A DNA stretch of 64,000 nt from CAVRTM01 sp963724015 (GTDB lineage Bacteria > Actinomycetota > Actinomycetes > Actinomycetales > Dermatophilaceae), in the NCBI GenBank assembly GCA_963724015.1, contig CAVRTM010000006.1, positions 135,736 through 199,735 on the forward strand, in the 5' to 3' direction. Within the stretch, counting starts at the first letter, position 1. The number at the start of each line of letters is the position of its first letter. The notes beneath the pieces are model-generated. The model was not told where the DNA came from. It ran no database searches and saw only the letters and a list, made by a program, of their open reading frames with translations. The position numbers and the translations under genes were made by a program. Below are positions 8,417 through 18,149 of this stretch, in pieces.

Positions 8417-10307
8417 TCAGACCAGCGACGCCGCCCACGCGTCGTGCAGGGCGGCGTAGCGCCCGCCGTCGGCGGCGACGAGGTCCTGCGGCGAGCCGTC
8501 CTCGAGCACCCGACCGTGCTCGAGCACGAGCACCCGGTCGGCGATCTCCACCGTGCTGAGCCGGTGGGCGATGATCAGCGCGGTGCGGTCGGCGAGGATC
8601 GTGCGCAGCGCCTGCTGCACGAGCCGCTCGCTCGGCACGTCCAGGCTCGAGGTCGCCTCGTCCAGGATGAGGACCGCCGGGTCGGCGAGGAACGCCCGCG
8701 CGAACGCCACGAGCTGCCGCTGGCCGGCCGAGAGCCGACCGCCGCGCTTGGCGACGTCGGTGTCGTAGCCCTCGGGCAGGGCGGCGATGAACTCGTGTGC
8801 GCCGACGGCGCCGGCCGCCGCCTCCACCTCGGCCCGGGTGGCGCCCGGGCGACCGAACAGGATGTTGTCGGCCACCGACCCGTCGAACATGAAGTTCTCC
8901 TGGGTCACCATCACGACGTGGCGGCGCAGGGTCGCGTCGTCCAGCCCGCGCAGGTCGACCCCGTCCAGGGTGACCTGCCCGGCCGTGGGGTCGTAGTAGC
9001 GCGCCATCAGCTTGGCGATGGTCGTCTTGCCCGCCCCGGTGGTGCCCACCAGCGCCACGGTCTGGCCGGCGGGGACGACCAGGCTGAGGTCGGGCAGCAC
9101 CGGGCGGTCGTCCACGTAGCCGAACCGGACCCGGTCGAAGACCACCTCGCCGCGCGCCCGCGGCAGCGCGACGGGGTGCGCGCGGCTCGGCCACGGCGGG
9201 GGCCTCCTCGAGCACGCCGGAGAGCTTCTCCAGCGCCGAGGAGGCCGACTGGAAGGTGTTGTAGAACTGGCTGATCTCCTGCATCGGCTCGAAGAACATC
9301 CGCAGGTAGAGCAGGAACGCGGTGAGGACGCCGACGGTCATCGACCCGTGGTAGACCAGCCACCCGCCGTACAGGACGACCACGCCGGTGGTGAGGTTGC
9401 CGACCAGCTTGACCCCGGGCATGAACACCGCGAACAGCCGGAACGAGCGCTCGTTGGCCACGCGGTACTGGCTGCTGACGTCCTCGAAGATGTCCTGGTT
9501 GCGCCGCTCGCGGCGGTAGCCCTGGACGGCGCGGATACCGGTCATCGTCTCCACGAAGTGGACGATGACCAGGGCGGCGCTCTCGCGGACGGTGCGGTAG
9601 GTCGACTCCGAGGCATTGCGGAACCACCGCACGAGCAGCAGCAGGGCGGGGAAGCCCATCAGGCACGCCAGGCCCAGCTTGAGGTCGAGGGTCAGCAGCA
9701 GGACCGCCGTGCCGACGAGGGTGAGCGCCGCGGTGACCAGCCCGTCGAAGCCGTTGCTGAGCAGCTCCTGGATCGCCTCGACGTCGTTGGTCATCCGGCT
9801 GACGACGCGCCCGGAGGTGTAGCGGTCGTGGAAGGAGACGTCCAGGCGCTGGAAGTGGCGGAACAGCCGGCGGCGCAGGTCCAGCAGGACCTCCTGGCCG
9901 ACGCGCCCGGACACCTGCAGGAACACCACGCGGCTGACCGACTGCAGCACCACGGCGCCCAGGAGCACGCCGAGCACCCCCATCAGGGTGTGGGAGCTGC
10001 CACCGGACAGCAGCGGCGGCACGCCCGAGTCGATGCCGATCTGCACGAGCCGGGGCACGGACAGCCGGGCGGCGTTCTCCAGCAGCACCACGACGGTCAG
10101 CAGCAGGACGAGACGCCTGTACGGCGCGAGCAGGCTGCCCAGCAGCCGCCGGCTGCGGGTCTTCAGGCGCAGGCCGACGGCCTCGGGGATGTCGTCGGCG
10201 TCCTCGGCGGCGACACCCCGCCACGACCCCTCGGCACCAGCCGCCGGGTCGAGCTCGTCGTCGACCGGGCGCGGGGAGCCGGGGCCGGTGGTCGGGGGTG
10301 CGCTCAT
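8417..10307 (-). CDS. ABC exporter, membrane-ATPase subunit B (one frameshift)
   Basis: This is one half of a heterodimeric multidrug-type ABC exporter. A cytoplasmic N-terminus rich in Pro, Asp and Ala precedes six membrane helices (first LVLLLTVVVLLENAARL). The coupling-helix region includes RVVSRMTNDVEAIQELLSNG. The nucleotide-binding domain has Walker A GTTGAGKTT, a GGRLSAGQRQLVAFARA signature, Walker B AVLILDEATSSLD and a switch His in AHRLST. The membrane and ATPase parts are in different frames. One extra C near 9185 accounts for it (EERAHPVALPRARGEVVFDR after repair). Its start overlaps the stop of the upstream transporter gene by 4 bp, so the two subunits are translationally coupled. 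Confidence 0.9.
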
Positions 10308-12133
10308 CGGGAGGCCTCCGCCATCTCGTCGTCAGCGGCCAGCAGGGAACGGTAGGCGGGCACCTCGGCGAGCAGCTCGGTGTGGGTGCCGACGTGGGTG
10401 ATGGTGCCGTCCTGCAGCAGGGCGACGCGGTCGGCCAGCAGCACCGTGGAGGCCCGGTGGGCCACGACGATGGCCGTGACGTCGACCAGGACCCGCCGCA
10501 GGGCCTCCTCGACCAGCGCCTCCGTGTGGACGTCCAGGGCGGACAGCGTGTCGTCGAGGACCAGCACGGTCGGGCGGGCCAGCACTGCCCGTGCCAGCGC
10601 CAGGCGCTGGCGCTGCCCGCCGGAGAGGCTCATGCCCTGCTCGCCGATGCGGGTGTCCAGGCCCCACGGCAGCTCGTGCACGAAGGCCGCCTGCGCCACG
10701 TCGAGCGCCTCGGCGATCTGCTCCGGCGTCGCGTCGGGGTGGCCCAGGGTGAGGTTCTCGCGCACCGACATGGAGAACAGGGTGGGGTCCTCGAACGCCG
10801 TCGCGACGACCGAGCGCAGGGAGTCCAGGGTCAGGCTGCGGACGTCGTGCCCGTCGATGGTGATCGACCCGGCCGTGACGTCGTACAGGCGCGGCACGAG
10901 GCTGGTCAGGACGGTCTTGCCCGACCCGGTGGCGCCGACGACCGCGACGGTCTCACCCGCGGCGAGGTCGAGGTCGACGTCGTGCAGGACGTCGTGCCGG
11001 CCGTCGGGGAACCGGAACCCGACGCCGCGGAACCGCACGGCCCCTCGTGGGTGGACCAGCTCGAGGGTGCCGTCGGGCACGCTCGGCTCGGTGTCGAGCA
11101 CCTCGGTGATCCGGTCGGCGGCGGTCATCGCCTCCTGGGTCATCGAGAGCAGGAAGCCCAGCGAGGCGACCGGCCACACCAGCGAGAGCATCAGGGTGAT
11201 GAACGCGACCAGGGTGCCCATGGTCAGCCGGCCCTGGCCGGCGGCGATCGCGCCGAAGCCCAGCACGATGATCAGCGCGACGTTGGGGATGACCTCCAGG
11301 AACGTCCAGAACCGCGCCGAGACGCGGACCTTCTCCATCGAGGTGGCCTGCAGCCGCAGGGCCCGCTCGTCGAAGCGGGAGAAGACGTGGTCGGCCCGGC
11401 CGAACGCCTTGATCACGCGCAGGCCGTGCGCGCCCTCCTCCACGGAGGTGGCCAGGTCACCGGTCTGGTCCTGCACCTCGCGCGAGAGCCGGGTGAAGAG
11501 CCGCTCGTTGCGCAGCACGAGCAGCACCACCGGCACCGAGGCGGCGAGCACGACCAGGCCCAGCGGCCAGAACATGCTGAGCAGGATGGCGGTGACGACA
11601 CCGACCTGCAGGACGTTGAGGACCAGGAACAGCAGGCCGAAGCCGAGGAACCGGCGCACCGTGCTGAGATCGCTCATCACCCGCGACAGCAGCTGGCCGG
11701 ACTGCCACTGCCCGTGGAATCCCATCGGCAGCCGCTGCAGGTGGGCGTAGAGGTCCATCCGGATCGCGGTCTCGACCCCGAGCGTGGCGCGGGCGACGAC
11801 CCAGCGGCGGATGAACATCAGCACCGCCTCGACGACGCCGAGCGCGACCGCGAACGCCCCGAGGGTGAACAGGCCGCGCTCGTCGCGGTCGGCGATCGGC
11901 CCGTCGATGACCGCCTTGGTCACCAGCGGGACGACGATCGTCGCGCCGGTGCCGAGCAGCGAGACGACCAGCATGGTCACCCAGCGGGACAGGTAGGGCC
12001 GCAGGTAGCCGTGCAGGCGCAGCAGCGAGGTGTAGCGGTGGACGCGCGCGGGCCGGGCAGCGATCGGGGGGTGCGGGCGCAGCCGCGCGGTGCTGGCACC
12101 GCTGCGGACATCCCCCACGGTCGAGTCCCCCAT
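10304..12133 (-). CDS. ABC exporter, membrane-ATPase subunit A
   Basis: This is the partner half of the exporter and reads intact. It has six membrane helices (RWVTMLVVSLLGTGATIVVP first), RMDLYAHLQRLPMGFHGQWQ and QLLSRVMSDLSTVRRFLGF. The ATPase domain has Walker A GATGSGKT, signature LSGGQRQRLALARA, a Walker B that reads VLVLDDTLSALD (Asp where the catalytic Glu is expected), and AHRAST where the switch His is retained. Such asymmetric sites are typical of heterodimeric exporters: this subunit probably contributes the degenerate site. I favour the ATG at 12133, which has GGAAGGGG upstream, giving 609 residues. Upstream starts at 12187 and 12244 would run through the dyad described at 12173-12207. 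Substrate unknown. Confidence 0.88.
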   Translation of the reverse strand: MGDSTVGDVRSGASTARLRPHPPIAARPARVHRYTSLLRLHGYLRPYLSRWVTMLVVSLLGTGATIVVPLVTKAVIDGPIADRDERGLFTLGAFAVALGVVEAVLMFIRRWVVARATLGVETAIRMDLYAHLQRLPMGFHGQWQSGQLLSRVMSDLSTVRRFLGFGLLFLVLNVLQVGVVTAILLSMFWPLGLVVLAASVPVVLLVLRNERLFTRLSREVQDQTGDLATSVEEGAHGLRVIKAFGRADHVFSRFDERALRLQATSMEKVRVSARFWTFLEVIPNVALIIVLGFGAIAAGQGRLTMGTLVAFITLMLSLVWPVASLGFLLSMTQEAMTAADRITEVLDTEPSVPDGTLELVHPRGAVRFRGVGFRFPDGRHDVLHDVDLDLAAGETVAVVGATGSGKTVLTSLVPRLYDVTAGSITIDGHDVRSLTLDSLRSVVATAFEDPTLFSMSVRENLTLGHPDATPEQIAEALDVAQAAFVHELPWGLDTRIGEQGMSLSGGQRQRLALARAVLARPTVLVLDDTLSALDVHTEALVEEALRRVLVDVTAIVVAHRASTVLLADRVALLQDGTITHVGTHTELLAEVPAYRSLLAADDEMAEASR

Positions 12134-12172
12134 CGCCCCTTCCCCCGCCGTACCCGGAACGGACACAGGTGC

Positions 12173-12207
12173 AGAATTTGTTGACATCGTCAACCATTCT
12201 GTCAGAA
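12173..12207. promoter_or_regulatory. Candidate operator: nested palindromes upstream of the ABC exporter operon
   Basis: The stretch carries AGAAT, TTGAC, three bases, GTCAA and ATTCT in symmetric order (12173-12200), followed by an overlapping TTCTG-T-CAGAA dyad (12197-12207). On the minus strand it lies 40-75 bp upstream of the favoured exporter start. Such dyads are typical binding sites of MarR- or TetR-type repressors. No regulator gene is adjacent, so the binding protein is unknown. Confidence 0.5.
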
Positions 12208-12269
12208 CCTTCCGACAGGAGCCCTCCGACAGGCGCCCTGCCACGAACCTGCCGGTTCTGCGCGCCCGT

Positions 12270-13121
12270 TCAGCGGCGGAGCGAGGACCAGGAGGACGGG
12301 TCCCGGGCCAGCAGCTCGGCCAGGCTCCACGGGGGCGTGCCGGTCAGGTGCTCGATGGTGTGGCTGGTCACCGACCCCTCCCCGGTGTGCAGCGCCAGGT
12401 AGGAACCGATCCAGCCGTCCACCAGCCAGTCGGGGTGCCCGGCACGGGAGGCCCGCGCCTCCTGCATCGTCTCGGGCCGGTAGGAGATCGCCCGCCCGCT
12501 CGCCGCGGCCAGCAGCCGTGCCGTCTCGTGCAGGTCGATCGCCACCGGCCCCGACACGTCGTAGACCTGGTGCTCGTGGCCCTCCCCGGTGAGCAGGACC
12601 GCCGCGAGCCGGGCGACGTCGCGGCGGGCCACCCACGCCACGCGCCCGTCCCGGCCGGCGCCCGGATCACGCCGTCCGCACGGACGAACAGCGGCGCCAT
12701 GTCGGCGTAGAGGGCGTTGCGCATCGCGGTCAGCGCCATGCCGGCGTCGCGTACGGCGAGCTCGGTGGCGGCGTGGTCGCGTGCGTAGGGGAAGGTCGCC
12801 TGCGGCGCCGCACCCATGAACGAGGTGTAGACCACCCGCTCGACGCCGGCAGCCCGGGCGCCCGCGACCGCGCTGCGGTGCAACGAGATCCGGTCGGGAT
12901 CCTCGTGGCCGGACACGAGGAAGAGGGTGCGCACCCCGTCGAGCGCACGCGCCATCGCCTCGGTGTCCGCGTACGACGCGACGGCGACCTCCGCCCCGGG
13001 CAGCCGCGGCGCCCGGGAGGCGTCGCTGACCACGAGCCGCTGCTCCACCCCGGCCTCGGCCAGGAGCCGGGCGACCGCCGCTCCCCAGCGCTCCCGTCGC
13101 GCCGGTGACGGCGATCGTCAC
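12270..13121 (-). CDS. NmrA-like NAD(P)-binding protein coupled to prcA (two apparent frameshifts)
   Basis: The product is an atypical SDR of the NmrA/QOR2 type: it starts VTIAVTGATGALGS and continues RLVVSDASRAPRLPGAEVAV, RTLFLVSGHEDPDRI and VERVVYTSFMGA. The C-terminal half is VYDVSGPVAIDLHETARLLA and ends WSSLRR. Members bind NAD(P) and act as redox sensors or quinone reductases; this one cannot be assigned a substrate. Three frames must be joined: one extra G at about 13088 and one missing C at about 12664. The GTG start at 13121 overlaps the predicted prcA stop (GTGA), so the gene appears to be the last cistron of the pup-prcB-prcA operon, an uncommon passenger. Confidence 0.72.
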   Translation of the reverse strand: MTIAVTGATGALGSGGRPAPGRGRGGAAARGQRRLPGAAAARGGGRRRVVRGHRGDGACARRGAHPLPRVRPRGSRPDLVAPQRGRGRPGCRRRAGGLHLVHGCGAAGDLPLRTRPRRHRARRTRRRHGADRDAQRPLRRHGAAVRPCGRRDPGAGRDGRVAWVARRDVARLAAVLLTGEGHEHQVYDVSGPVAIDLHETARLLAAASGRAISYRPETMQEARASRAGHPDWLVDGWIGSYLALHTGEGSVTSHTIEHLTGTPPWSLAELLARDPSSWSSLRR

Positions 13122-13954
13122 TGCTGGGCCGGGCCCGGGCTGGACCGGTCCCTCGGGGTCGGCCGTGGGCGCGTGCCCGTCCTGCTGGTCCTGGGTGAGC
13201 GTGTCGTGCCGTCCCGGACGTGGGCTCGTCCTCGCGGGGCACGCCGGTGGTCGGGTCCTCGCGGCTGAGCAGCCGGTCGAGCAGCGGTCCGCCGATCCGC
13301 CGGAACGTCCGCCGCGGGCGCTCGCGGTCCAGCACCGCCACCTCGAGCTGGGCGGGAGTGAGCGTCCGGGCCGGGCCACCGCCGGCGTCCTGGGCGAGCA
13401 GCTCCACCGCCAGCGACAGCGCGTCGGCGAGGGTCATGCCCGGCGTGCCAGCGGTCCTTCAGCCCCTCGCTGATGTGCTCGCTGGCCCCGCCCATCGCCA
13501 CGAAGCCCTGCTCGTCGGCCACCGACCCGTCGTACGTCAGGCGGTAGATCTGGTCGCTCGCCGCGTCCGTCCCGACCTCGGCCACCGCGATCTCGACCTC
13601 GTAGGGCTTGGACTCCTGGGTGAACACCGTGCCGAGGGTCTGGGCGTAGGCGTTGGCCAGGCCGCGGGCCGTGACGTCCGCGCGGTCGTAGGAGTAGCCG
13701 CGCAGGTCGGCGTAGCGGACGCCGGCCACCCGGAGGTTCTCGAACTCGTTGTACTTGCCGACGGCGGCGAACGCCACGCGGTCGTAGATCTCGGACACCT
13801 TGTGCAGGGCCCGCGAGGGGTTCTCGGCGACGAACGCGATGCCACCCTCGTAGCCGAGCACCACCACGGACCGGCCGCGGGCAATTCCCTTGCGCGCGTA
13901 GTCGGCCCGGTCCTTCATCAGCTGCTCGGGCGAGACGTAGAACGGCATCGTCAT
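13118..13954 (-). CDS. prcA: 20S proteasome alpha subunit PrcA (three apparent frameshifts)
   Basis: PrcA forms the outer alpha rings that gate the proteasome. The N-terminal 173 residues read cleanly: MTMPFYVSPEQLMKDRADYA, RKGIARGRSVVVLGYEGGIA, NPSRALHKVSEIYDRVAFAA, and VAMGGASEHISEGL. The rest is spread over the other two frames: MTLADALSLAVELLAQDAGG and LDRERPRRTFRRIGG, then HDTLTQDQQDGHAP, and finally a stop at 13118. Three single-base insertions (about 13440, 13223 and 13130) of the same sign return the reading to the first frame, which fits sequencing error better than decay. The ATG overlaps the prcB stop by 4 bp. The tail is acidic and Pro/Gln-rich. Confidence 0.9.
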   Translation of the reverse strand: MTMPFYVSPEQLMKDRADYARKGIARGRSVVVLGYEGGIAFVAENPSRALHKVSEIYDRVAFAAVGKYNEFENLRVAGVRYADLRGYSYDRADVTARGLANAYAQTLGTVFTQESKPYEVEIAVAEVGTDAASDQIYRLTYDGSVADEQGFVAMGGASEHISEGLKDRWHAGHDPRRRAVAGGGAARPGRRRWPGPDAHSRPARGGGAGPRAPAADVPADRRTAARPAAQPRGPDHRRAPRGRAHVRDGTTRSPRTSRTGTRPRPTPRDRSSPGPAQQ

Positions 13955-14790
13955 CGCGCACCTCCGGGGTTGTCGCGGCGGTCGGCGACGATCTGCTCGA
14001 CCACACCGGCGAGCTGCTCGTCGGGGAGGAACCGCAGCCCCTGGGCGTCGACGAGGGCCAGCGTCGGCCAGATCCGGCGGCCGAGGTCCGGGCCGCCCGT
14101 GGCGGAGTCGTCGTCGGCGGCGTCGTACAGCGCCTCGATCGCGACCCGCACCGCCGCGGCGGCGTCCATGCCCGGGCGCCACAGCTTCTTCATCGACCCG
14201 CGCGCGAACAGCGAGCCGGACCCGACGCTGTGGTGGTCGTGCTCCTCGTAGCAGCCACCGGTCACGTCGTAGGAGAAGATCCGGCCCACGTCGCCCTCGA
14301 GGTCGAAGCCGGCGAAGAGCGGCACGACCGACAGGCCCTGCATGGCCAGGCCGAGGTTGCCGCGGATCATCGTCGCGAGCCGGTTGGCCTTGCCCTCCAG
14401 CGAGAGCAGCGTGCCCTCGATCTTCTCGTAGTGCTCGAGCTCGACCTGGAAGAGCTTGACCACCTCGATCGCGATGCCGGCGGTCCCGGCGATGCCGACG
14501 GCGGAGTAGTCGTCGGCGCCGAACACCTTCTGCATGTCGCGGTTGGCGATCAGGTTGCCCATGGTCGCGCGCCGGTCGCCGGCCATGATGACGCCGCCGT
14601 CGAAGGTCAGCGTGACGATGGTCGTGCCGTGCGGCGCCTCGAGCGCGCCCCCGGGCGGCAGCGGCCGACCGGAGGGCAGCAGCTCAGGGGCGTGGGCACC
14701 CACGAACTCGGTGAACGAGGACGACCCGGACGTCATGAACTGCGGCGGCAGGCCCGCTCCTGCGGGAAAGCGACCGGGTCCCGGGCTCAC
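13951..14790 (-). CDS. prcB: 20S proteasome beta subunit PrcB
   Basis: PrcB forms the catalytic inner rings of the proteasome. The 279-residue precursor carries a propeptide of 55 residues ending APHG, followed by the catalytic Thr (TTIVTLTFDGGVIMAGDRRA) exposed by autocleavage. The Asp and Lys of the active site are in the GDRRAT and nearby KVF segments. SVGSGSLFARGSMKKLW is the conserved C-terminal core. Both ends overlap neighbours by 4 bp (pup before, prcA after), so the three are translated as one unit. The reading frame is intact. Confidence 0.96.
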   Translation of the reverse strand: MSPGPGRFPAGAGLPPQFMTSGSSSFTEFVGAHAPELLPSGRPLPPGGALEAPHGTTIVTLTFDGGVIMAGDRRATMGNLIANRDMQKVFGADDYSAVGIAGTAGIAIEVVKLFQVELEHYEKIEGTLLSLEGKANRLATMIRGNLGLAMQGLSVVPLFAGFDLEGDVGRIFSYDVTGGCYEEHDHHSVGSGSLFARGSMKKLWRPGMDAAAAVRVAIEALYDAADDDSATGGPDLGRRIWPTLALVDAQGLRFLPDEQLAGVVEQIVADRRDNPGGAR

Positions 14791-14990
14791 TGGCCGCCCT
14801 TCTGGACGAAGCCACGCACGAACTCCTCGGCGTTGGACTCCAGCACGTCGTCGATCTCGTCGAGGACGCTGTCGATGTCGTCGTCGAGGGCGTCCTTGCG
14901 GGCCGCTGCCTCGGGCGCTGTGGCCGGCTCCGGGCCCTCGTCCGGCTCCTCGTCGCGACGCTGTGGTCGGCTCTGCTCCTGGCTCGGCAT
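14787..14990 (-). CDS. pup: Prokaryotic ubiquitin-like protein Pup
   Basis: Pup is the disordered tag attached to substrates by PafA and threaded into the proteasome by the Mpa ATPase. I start at the ATG at 14990, giving 67 residues that begin MPSQEQSRPQRRDEEPDEG. The C-terminal half has the helix recognised by the ATPase coiled coil (DDDIDSVLDEIDDVLESNAE), and the protein ends FVRGFVQKGGQ. The final Gln must be deamidated by Dop to Glu before ligation, which matches the dop gene 60 bp upstream. The stop overlaps the prcB start (ATGA). An upstream in-frame start would add 19 residues that are not Pup-like. Confidence 0.96.
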   Translation of the reverse strand: MPSQEQSRPQRRDEEPDEGPEPATAPEAAARKDALDDDIDSVLDEIDDVLESNAEEFVRGFVQKGGQ

Positions 14991-15050
14991 CAGTCCTCCA
15001 CGGGCTGGGTCAAAGGTGTCGACCTTCGTGTGCGCCAGCCTAGTCACACC

Positions 15051-16575
15051 TCAGCCCGTTGCCGCTGCCAACTCACGCAACAGCGTGGTGGCGTCGGGGC
15101 TCCGGTCCAGCAGCGCACCCACCGTCGCCCGGGTGCCGCGCAGCGGCTCGAGCATCGGCACGCGCTGCAGCGAGGCGTGCCCCGGTACGTCGAAGATGAC
15201 CGAGTCCCAGGACGCGGCCGCGATCTCGCTGGGGTACTTCTCCAGGCAGCGGCCGCGGAAGTACGCCCGGGTGTCCTCCGGCGGCGTGACCACGGCGCTC
15301 TTGACCTCCTCGTCGCTGACCAGCTGCTCGATCCGGCCGAGGCTGAGCATCCGGTGGAACAGCCCCTTCTCCGGTCGCACGTCCGACCACTGGATGTCGA
15401 TGGCGCGCAGCCGGTGGTCGGACCACTCGAGGCCGTCGCGGTCGCGGTAGCCCTGCAGCAGCTTCAGCTTGGCGACCCAGTCCACCTCGCGAGCGCACTC
15501 CATCGGGTCGCGCTCCAGCCGGGTGAGGAGGTCGGCCCAGCGCTGCATCACCTCGGCGGTGTCGAGCGTCGAGCTCTCCGGCGTAGCGCGACTGCAGGTA
15601 GCGGTCGGCGTGCTCGTGGTAGACCCACAGCAGCTGCACCGCGGTCATCGTGCGCCCGTCCCGCAGCTCGATGAGGCTCTTCAGCGTCGGGTCGTGCGAC
15701 ACCGCGTGCAGCGTCGCGACCGGCTTGCTGACGGCCAGCTCCTCGGAGATGGCCCGGTCCTCGATCATCGCCAGCACCAGGCTGGTGGTGCCGAGCTTGA
15801 GCAGGTTCGCCACGTCGCACTGGTTGGCGTCGCCGATGATGACGTGCAGCCGGCGGTAGAGGTCGGCCACCGCGTGCGGCTCGTCGCGGGTGTTGATGAT
15901 CGGGCGCTTCAGCGTGGTCTCGAGGCCGACCTCGACCTCGAAGAAGTCCGAGCGCTGGGCGATCTGGAAGCCGCTGCTGGTGGAGTCCTGGCCGATGCCG
16001 ACCCGCCCGGCCCCGCACATGACCTGACGGGCGACGAAGAACGGGATCAGGTGCCGCACGATGTCGGCGAACGGCGTCTCCCGCCGCATCAGGTAGTTCT
16101 CGTGGGTGCCGTACGACGCGCCCTTGCCGTCGGTGTTGTTCTTGTAGAGGTTGACCCCCGGCACGCCGGGAGCCACCGAGAGGCGGCGCACCGCCTCGAG
16201 CATGACCTGCTCCCCGGCCCGGTCCCACGTCACCGCGGCCCGGGGCGAGGTCACCTCCGGTGAGCTGTACTCCGGGTGGGCGTGGTCGACGTACAGGCGG
16301 GCGCCGTTGGTGAGGACCACGTTGGCGAGGGTCGGGTCCTCCTCGTCGGTGAGCTGGCTGGCGTCGGCGTACTGGCGTGCCATCTCGAACCCGCGGGCGT
16401 CCCGCAGCGGCGCCTCGTCCTCGTAGTCCCAGCTGGCCTTGGTCGCGCGGCCTCCCCCGCGGCTGGCGTAGGCGTTGACCACGTGGCCGGAGAGGAGCAT
16501 GGGGTTGGCGGTGGGGTCACCGGGCACCGAGATGCCGTACTCGGTCTCGATCCCCATGACACGGCGCACAGTCAT
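15051..16575 (-). CDS. dop: Deamidase/depupylase Dop (one apparent frameshift)
   Basis: Dop converts the Pup C-terminal Gln to Glu and also removes Pup from substrates. It shares PafA's fold: RRVMGIETEYGISVPGDP, YVDHAHPEYSSPEV, LYKNNTDGKGASYGTHENYL and RPIINTRDEPHAVADLYRRL are visible. After DRYLQSRYAGE the reading shifts; dropping one G near 15574 gives AESSTLDTAEVMQRWADLL and continues to KLLQGYRDRDGLEWSDHRLR and the C-terminus ELAAATG at 15051. The total is about 505 residues, normal for Dop. TAGGCT lies 6 nt before the ATG, suggesting a leaderless transcript. It heads the dop-pup-prcB-prcA series. Confidence 0.93.
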
Positions 16576-16632
16576 GACGTCAGCCTAGGCGAGCCTGCGC
16601 GGGGCGGACCCTCCCTGAGGCATAGTGACGCC

Positions 16633-17597
16633 ATGACGGGCATGCCGCTTCGGACCAGGGTCTTCACCACCGTGCTCGACCGGCTGCCACGCCGGTCGAT
16701 CCTCGACATGGACCTGGCGGACATCCAGCGGGCCCGGCGGTACGGTGGCGCCGACCGTGCCGCCGTACAGCTGGGTCACCGGCAGGGTCGCCCGCTCGGT
16801 CACGATCGGCACCGACGCGCTCGCGGCCCGCGACGGGGCCAGCCTGCCCGTCCGCGTCTACCGCCCGACCGCAGGCGACCGGCCCGCTGCCCACCGTGGT
16901 CTTCTTCCACGGCGGGGGCTGGGTCCTCGGCAGTCCCCGCATGTACGACCCGCTCTGCTCCTTCCTCGCCGCCGAGGTGGGCGCGGTCGTCCTCAGCGTC
17001 GACTACCGGATGGCCCCCGAGCACCGGGCGCCCACCGCGGCCCTGGACTGCGTCGACGCCGTACGGCAGGTGGCCGCCCACGGCGGGCGCTGGGGCAGCG
17101 ACACCTCTCGCATCGCGGTCGCCGGGGACAGCGCCGGCGGCAACCTCGCCGCGGTCGTCTGCCAGGTGGTGCGCGACGAAGGCGGCCCGCTGATCGCCTG
17201 CCAGGCGCTGCTCTACCCCGGCACCGACGCCACGATGAGCCAGCCGTCGATCCGGCAGCACGCCGACGCGCCCGTGCTGACCCGGCGCAAGATCGAGGTC
17301 TTCCTGGAGCACTACCGCGGCCCGGACGGCCTCGCGCCGCAGGACCCGCTGCTGTCCCCGCTGTGGGCGGCCGACCACAGCGGGCTGCCGCCCGCGCTGG
17401 TGCAGACGGCGGACCTCGACCCGCTGCGCGACGAGGGGGCGCTGTACGCCGAGCGGCTCTCGGCCGCCGGGGTGCCGGTGCGGCTGACCAACTACCTCGG
17501 CGCGCCCCATGGCTTCGCCAGCTTCCCCGGCGCCACGCACATCGGCGCCCAGGCGCGGGCCGAGCTGGTCATCGAGCTGCGCCGGCACCTGGGCTGA
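16633..17597 (+). CDS. Alpha/beta hydrolase fold-3 esterase (two apparent frameshifts)
   Basis: The protein belongs to the hormone-sensitive-lipase-like esterase family, which hydrolyses short-chain esters. It shows the oxyanion motif FFHGGGW, the nucleophile elbow AVAGDSAGGNLAA, the catalytic Asp in DLDPLRDEGALYAERL and the His in APHGFASFPG. The N-terminus (MTGMPLRTRVFTTVLDRLPR) and residues about 37-80 are in two other frames. One extra base at about 16744 and one at about 16887 (CGGCCCGCTG where CGGCCGCTG is expected) join them into a protein of about 321 residues. The ATG at 16633 has CATAGT 6 nt upstream. It is divergent from dop. Confidence 0.85.
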
Positions 17598-17631
17598 GCC
17601 TCCGGCCCGGCCCGGTTGTTACCGTCCAGAC

Positions 17632-18149
17632 ATGGCTGCTGACGAGCTCGTGGCGCTCTACGACCCCGCCGACGACACCGGTGTGGTGACCGGCAGCGCG
17701 CGCCGCGACGAGGTCCGCGCGCGCAACCTGCCGCACGCCGCGACGGCCGTGCTGGTCCGCAACAGCCGCGGGCAGGTCTACCTGCACCGGCGCACCGACA
17801 CCAAGGACGTCTACCCCGGCCTGTACGACGTGTGGGCCGGCGGGTGCGTGGACGCCGGCGAGGAGCCGCACGACGCCGCCCGCCGCGAGCTGGCCGAGGA
17901 GCTGGGCGTCACCGGCGTGCAGCTGGTGCCGGTGTTCCGTGCCTGGTACCGCGACGACAGCACCCACTACCTCGCCTTCGGCTACGAGGCGGTCTGGGAC
18001 GGACCGGTCGTGCACCAGCCCGAGGAGGTCGCCGAGGGCGGCTGGGTCGACTGGGAGGAGCTGCTGCGCCGGCTCGAGGACCCCGCGTGGCCGTTCGTGC
18101 CGGACGGGCGGGCCGGCATGGCGCACTACCTCGGCACGAGGCGGCATGA
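17632..18149 (+). CDS. Nudix hydrolase
   Basis: Nudix enzymes cleave nucleoside diphosphates linked to another moiety. The domain is complete in 171 residues, with the Nudix box GGCVDAGEEPHDAARRELAE followed by ELGVTGV, and a preceding strand VLVRNSRGQVYLHRRTDTKD typical of the MutT/IDI-like subgroup. As printed the frame reads through HYLGTRRHERG into the next membrane protein. A TGA at 18147-18149, one frame away, overlaps an ATG for that protein. I therefore infer a lost base near 18140 and two separate genes rather than a true fusion. The ATG at 17632 has TACCGT 6 nt upstream, so it is probably leaderless. Confidence 0.82.

Noticed and set aside
10298..12184. A 628-codon plus-strand frame
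   Set aside because: Antisense shadow of the ABC exporter gene; sequence is His/Gln/Asp/Arg-rich and unlike any protein family.
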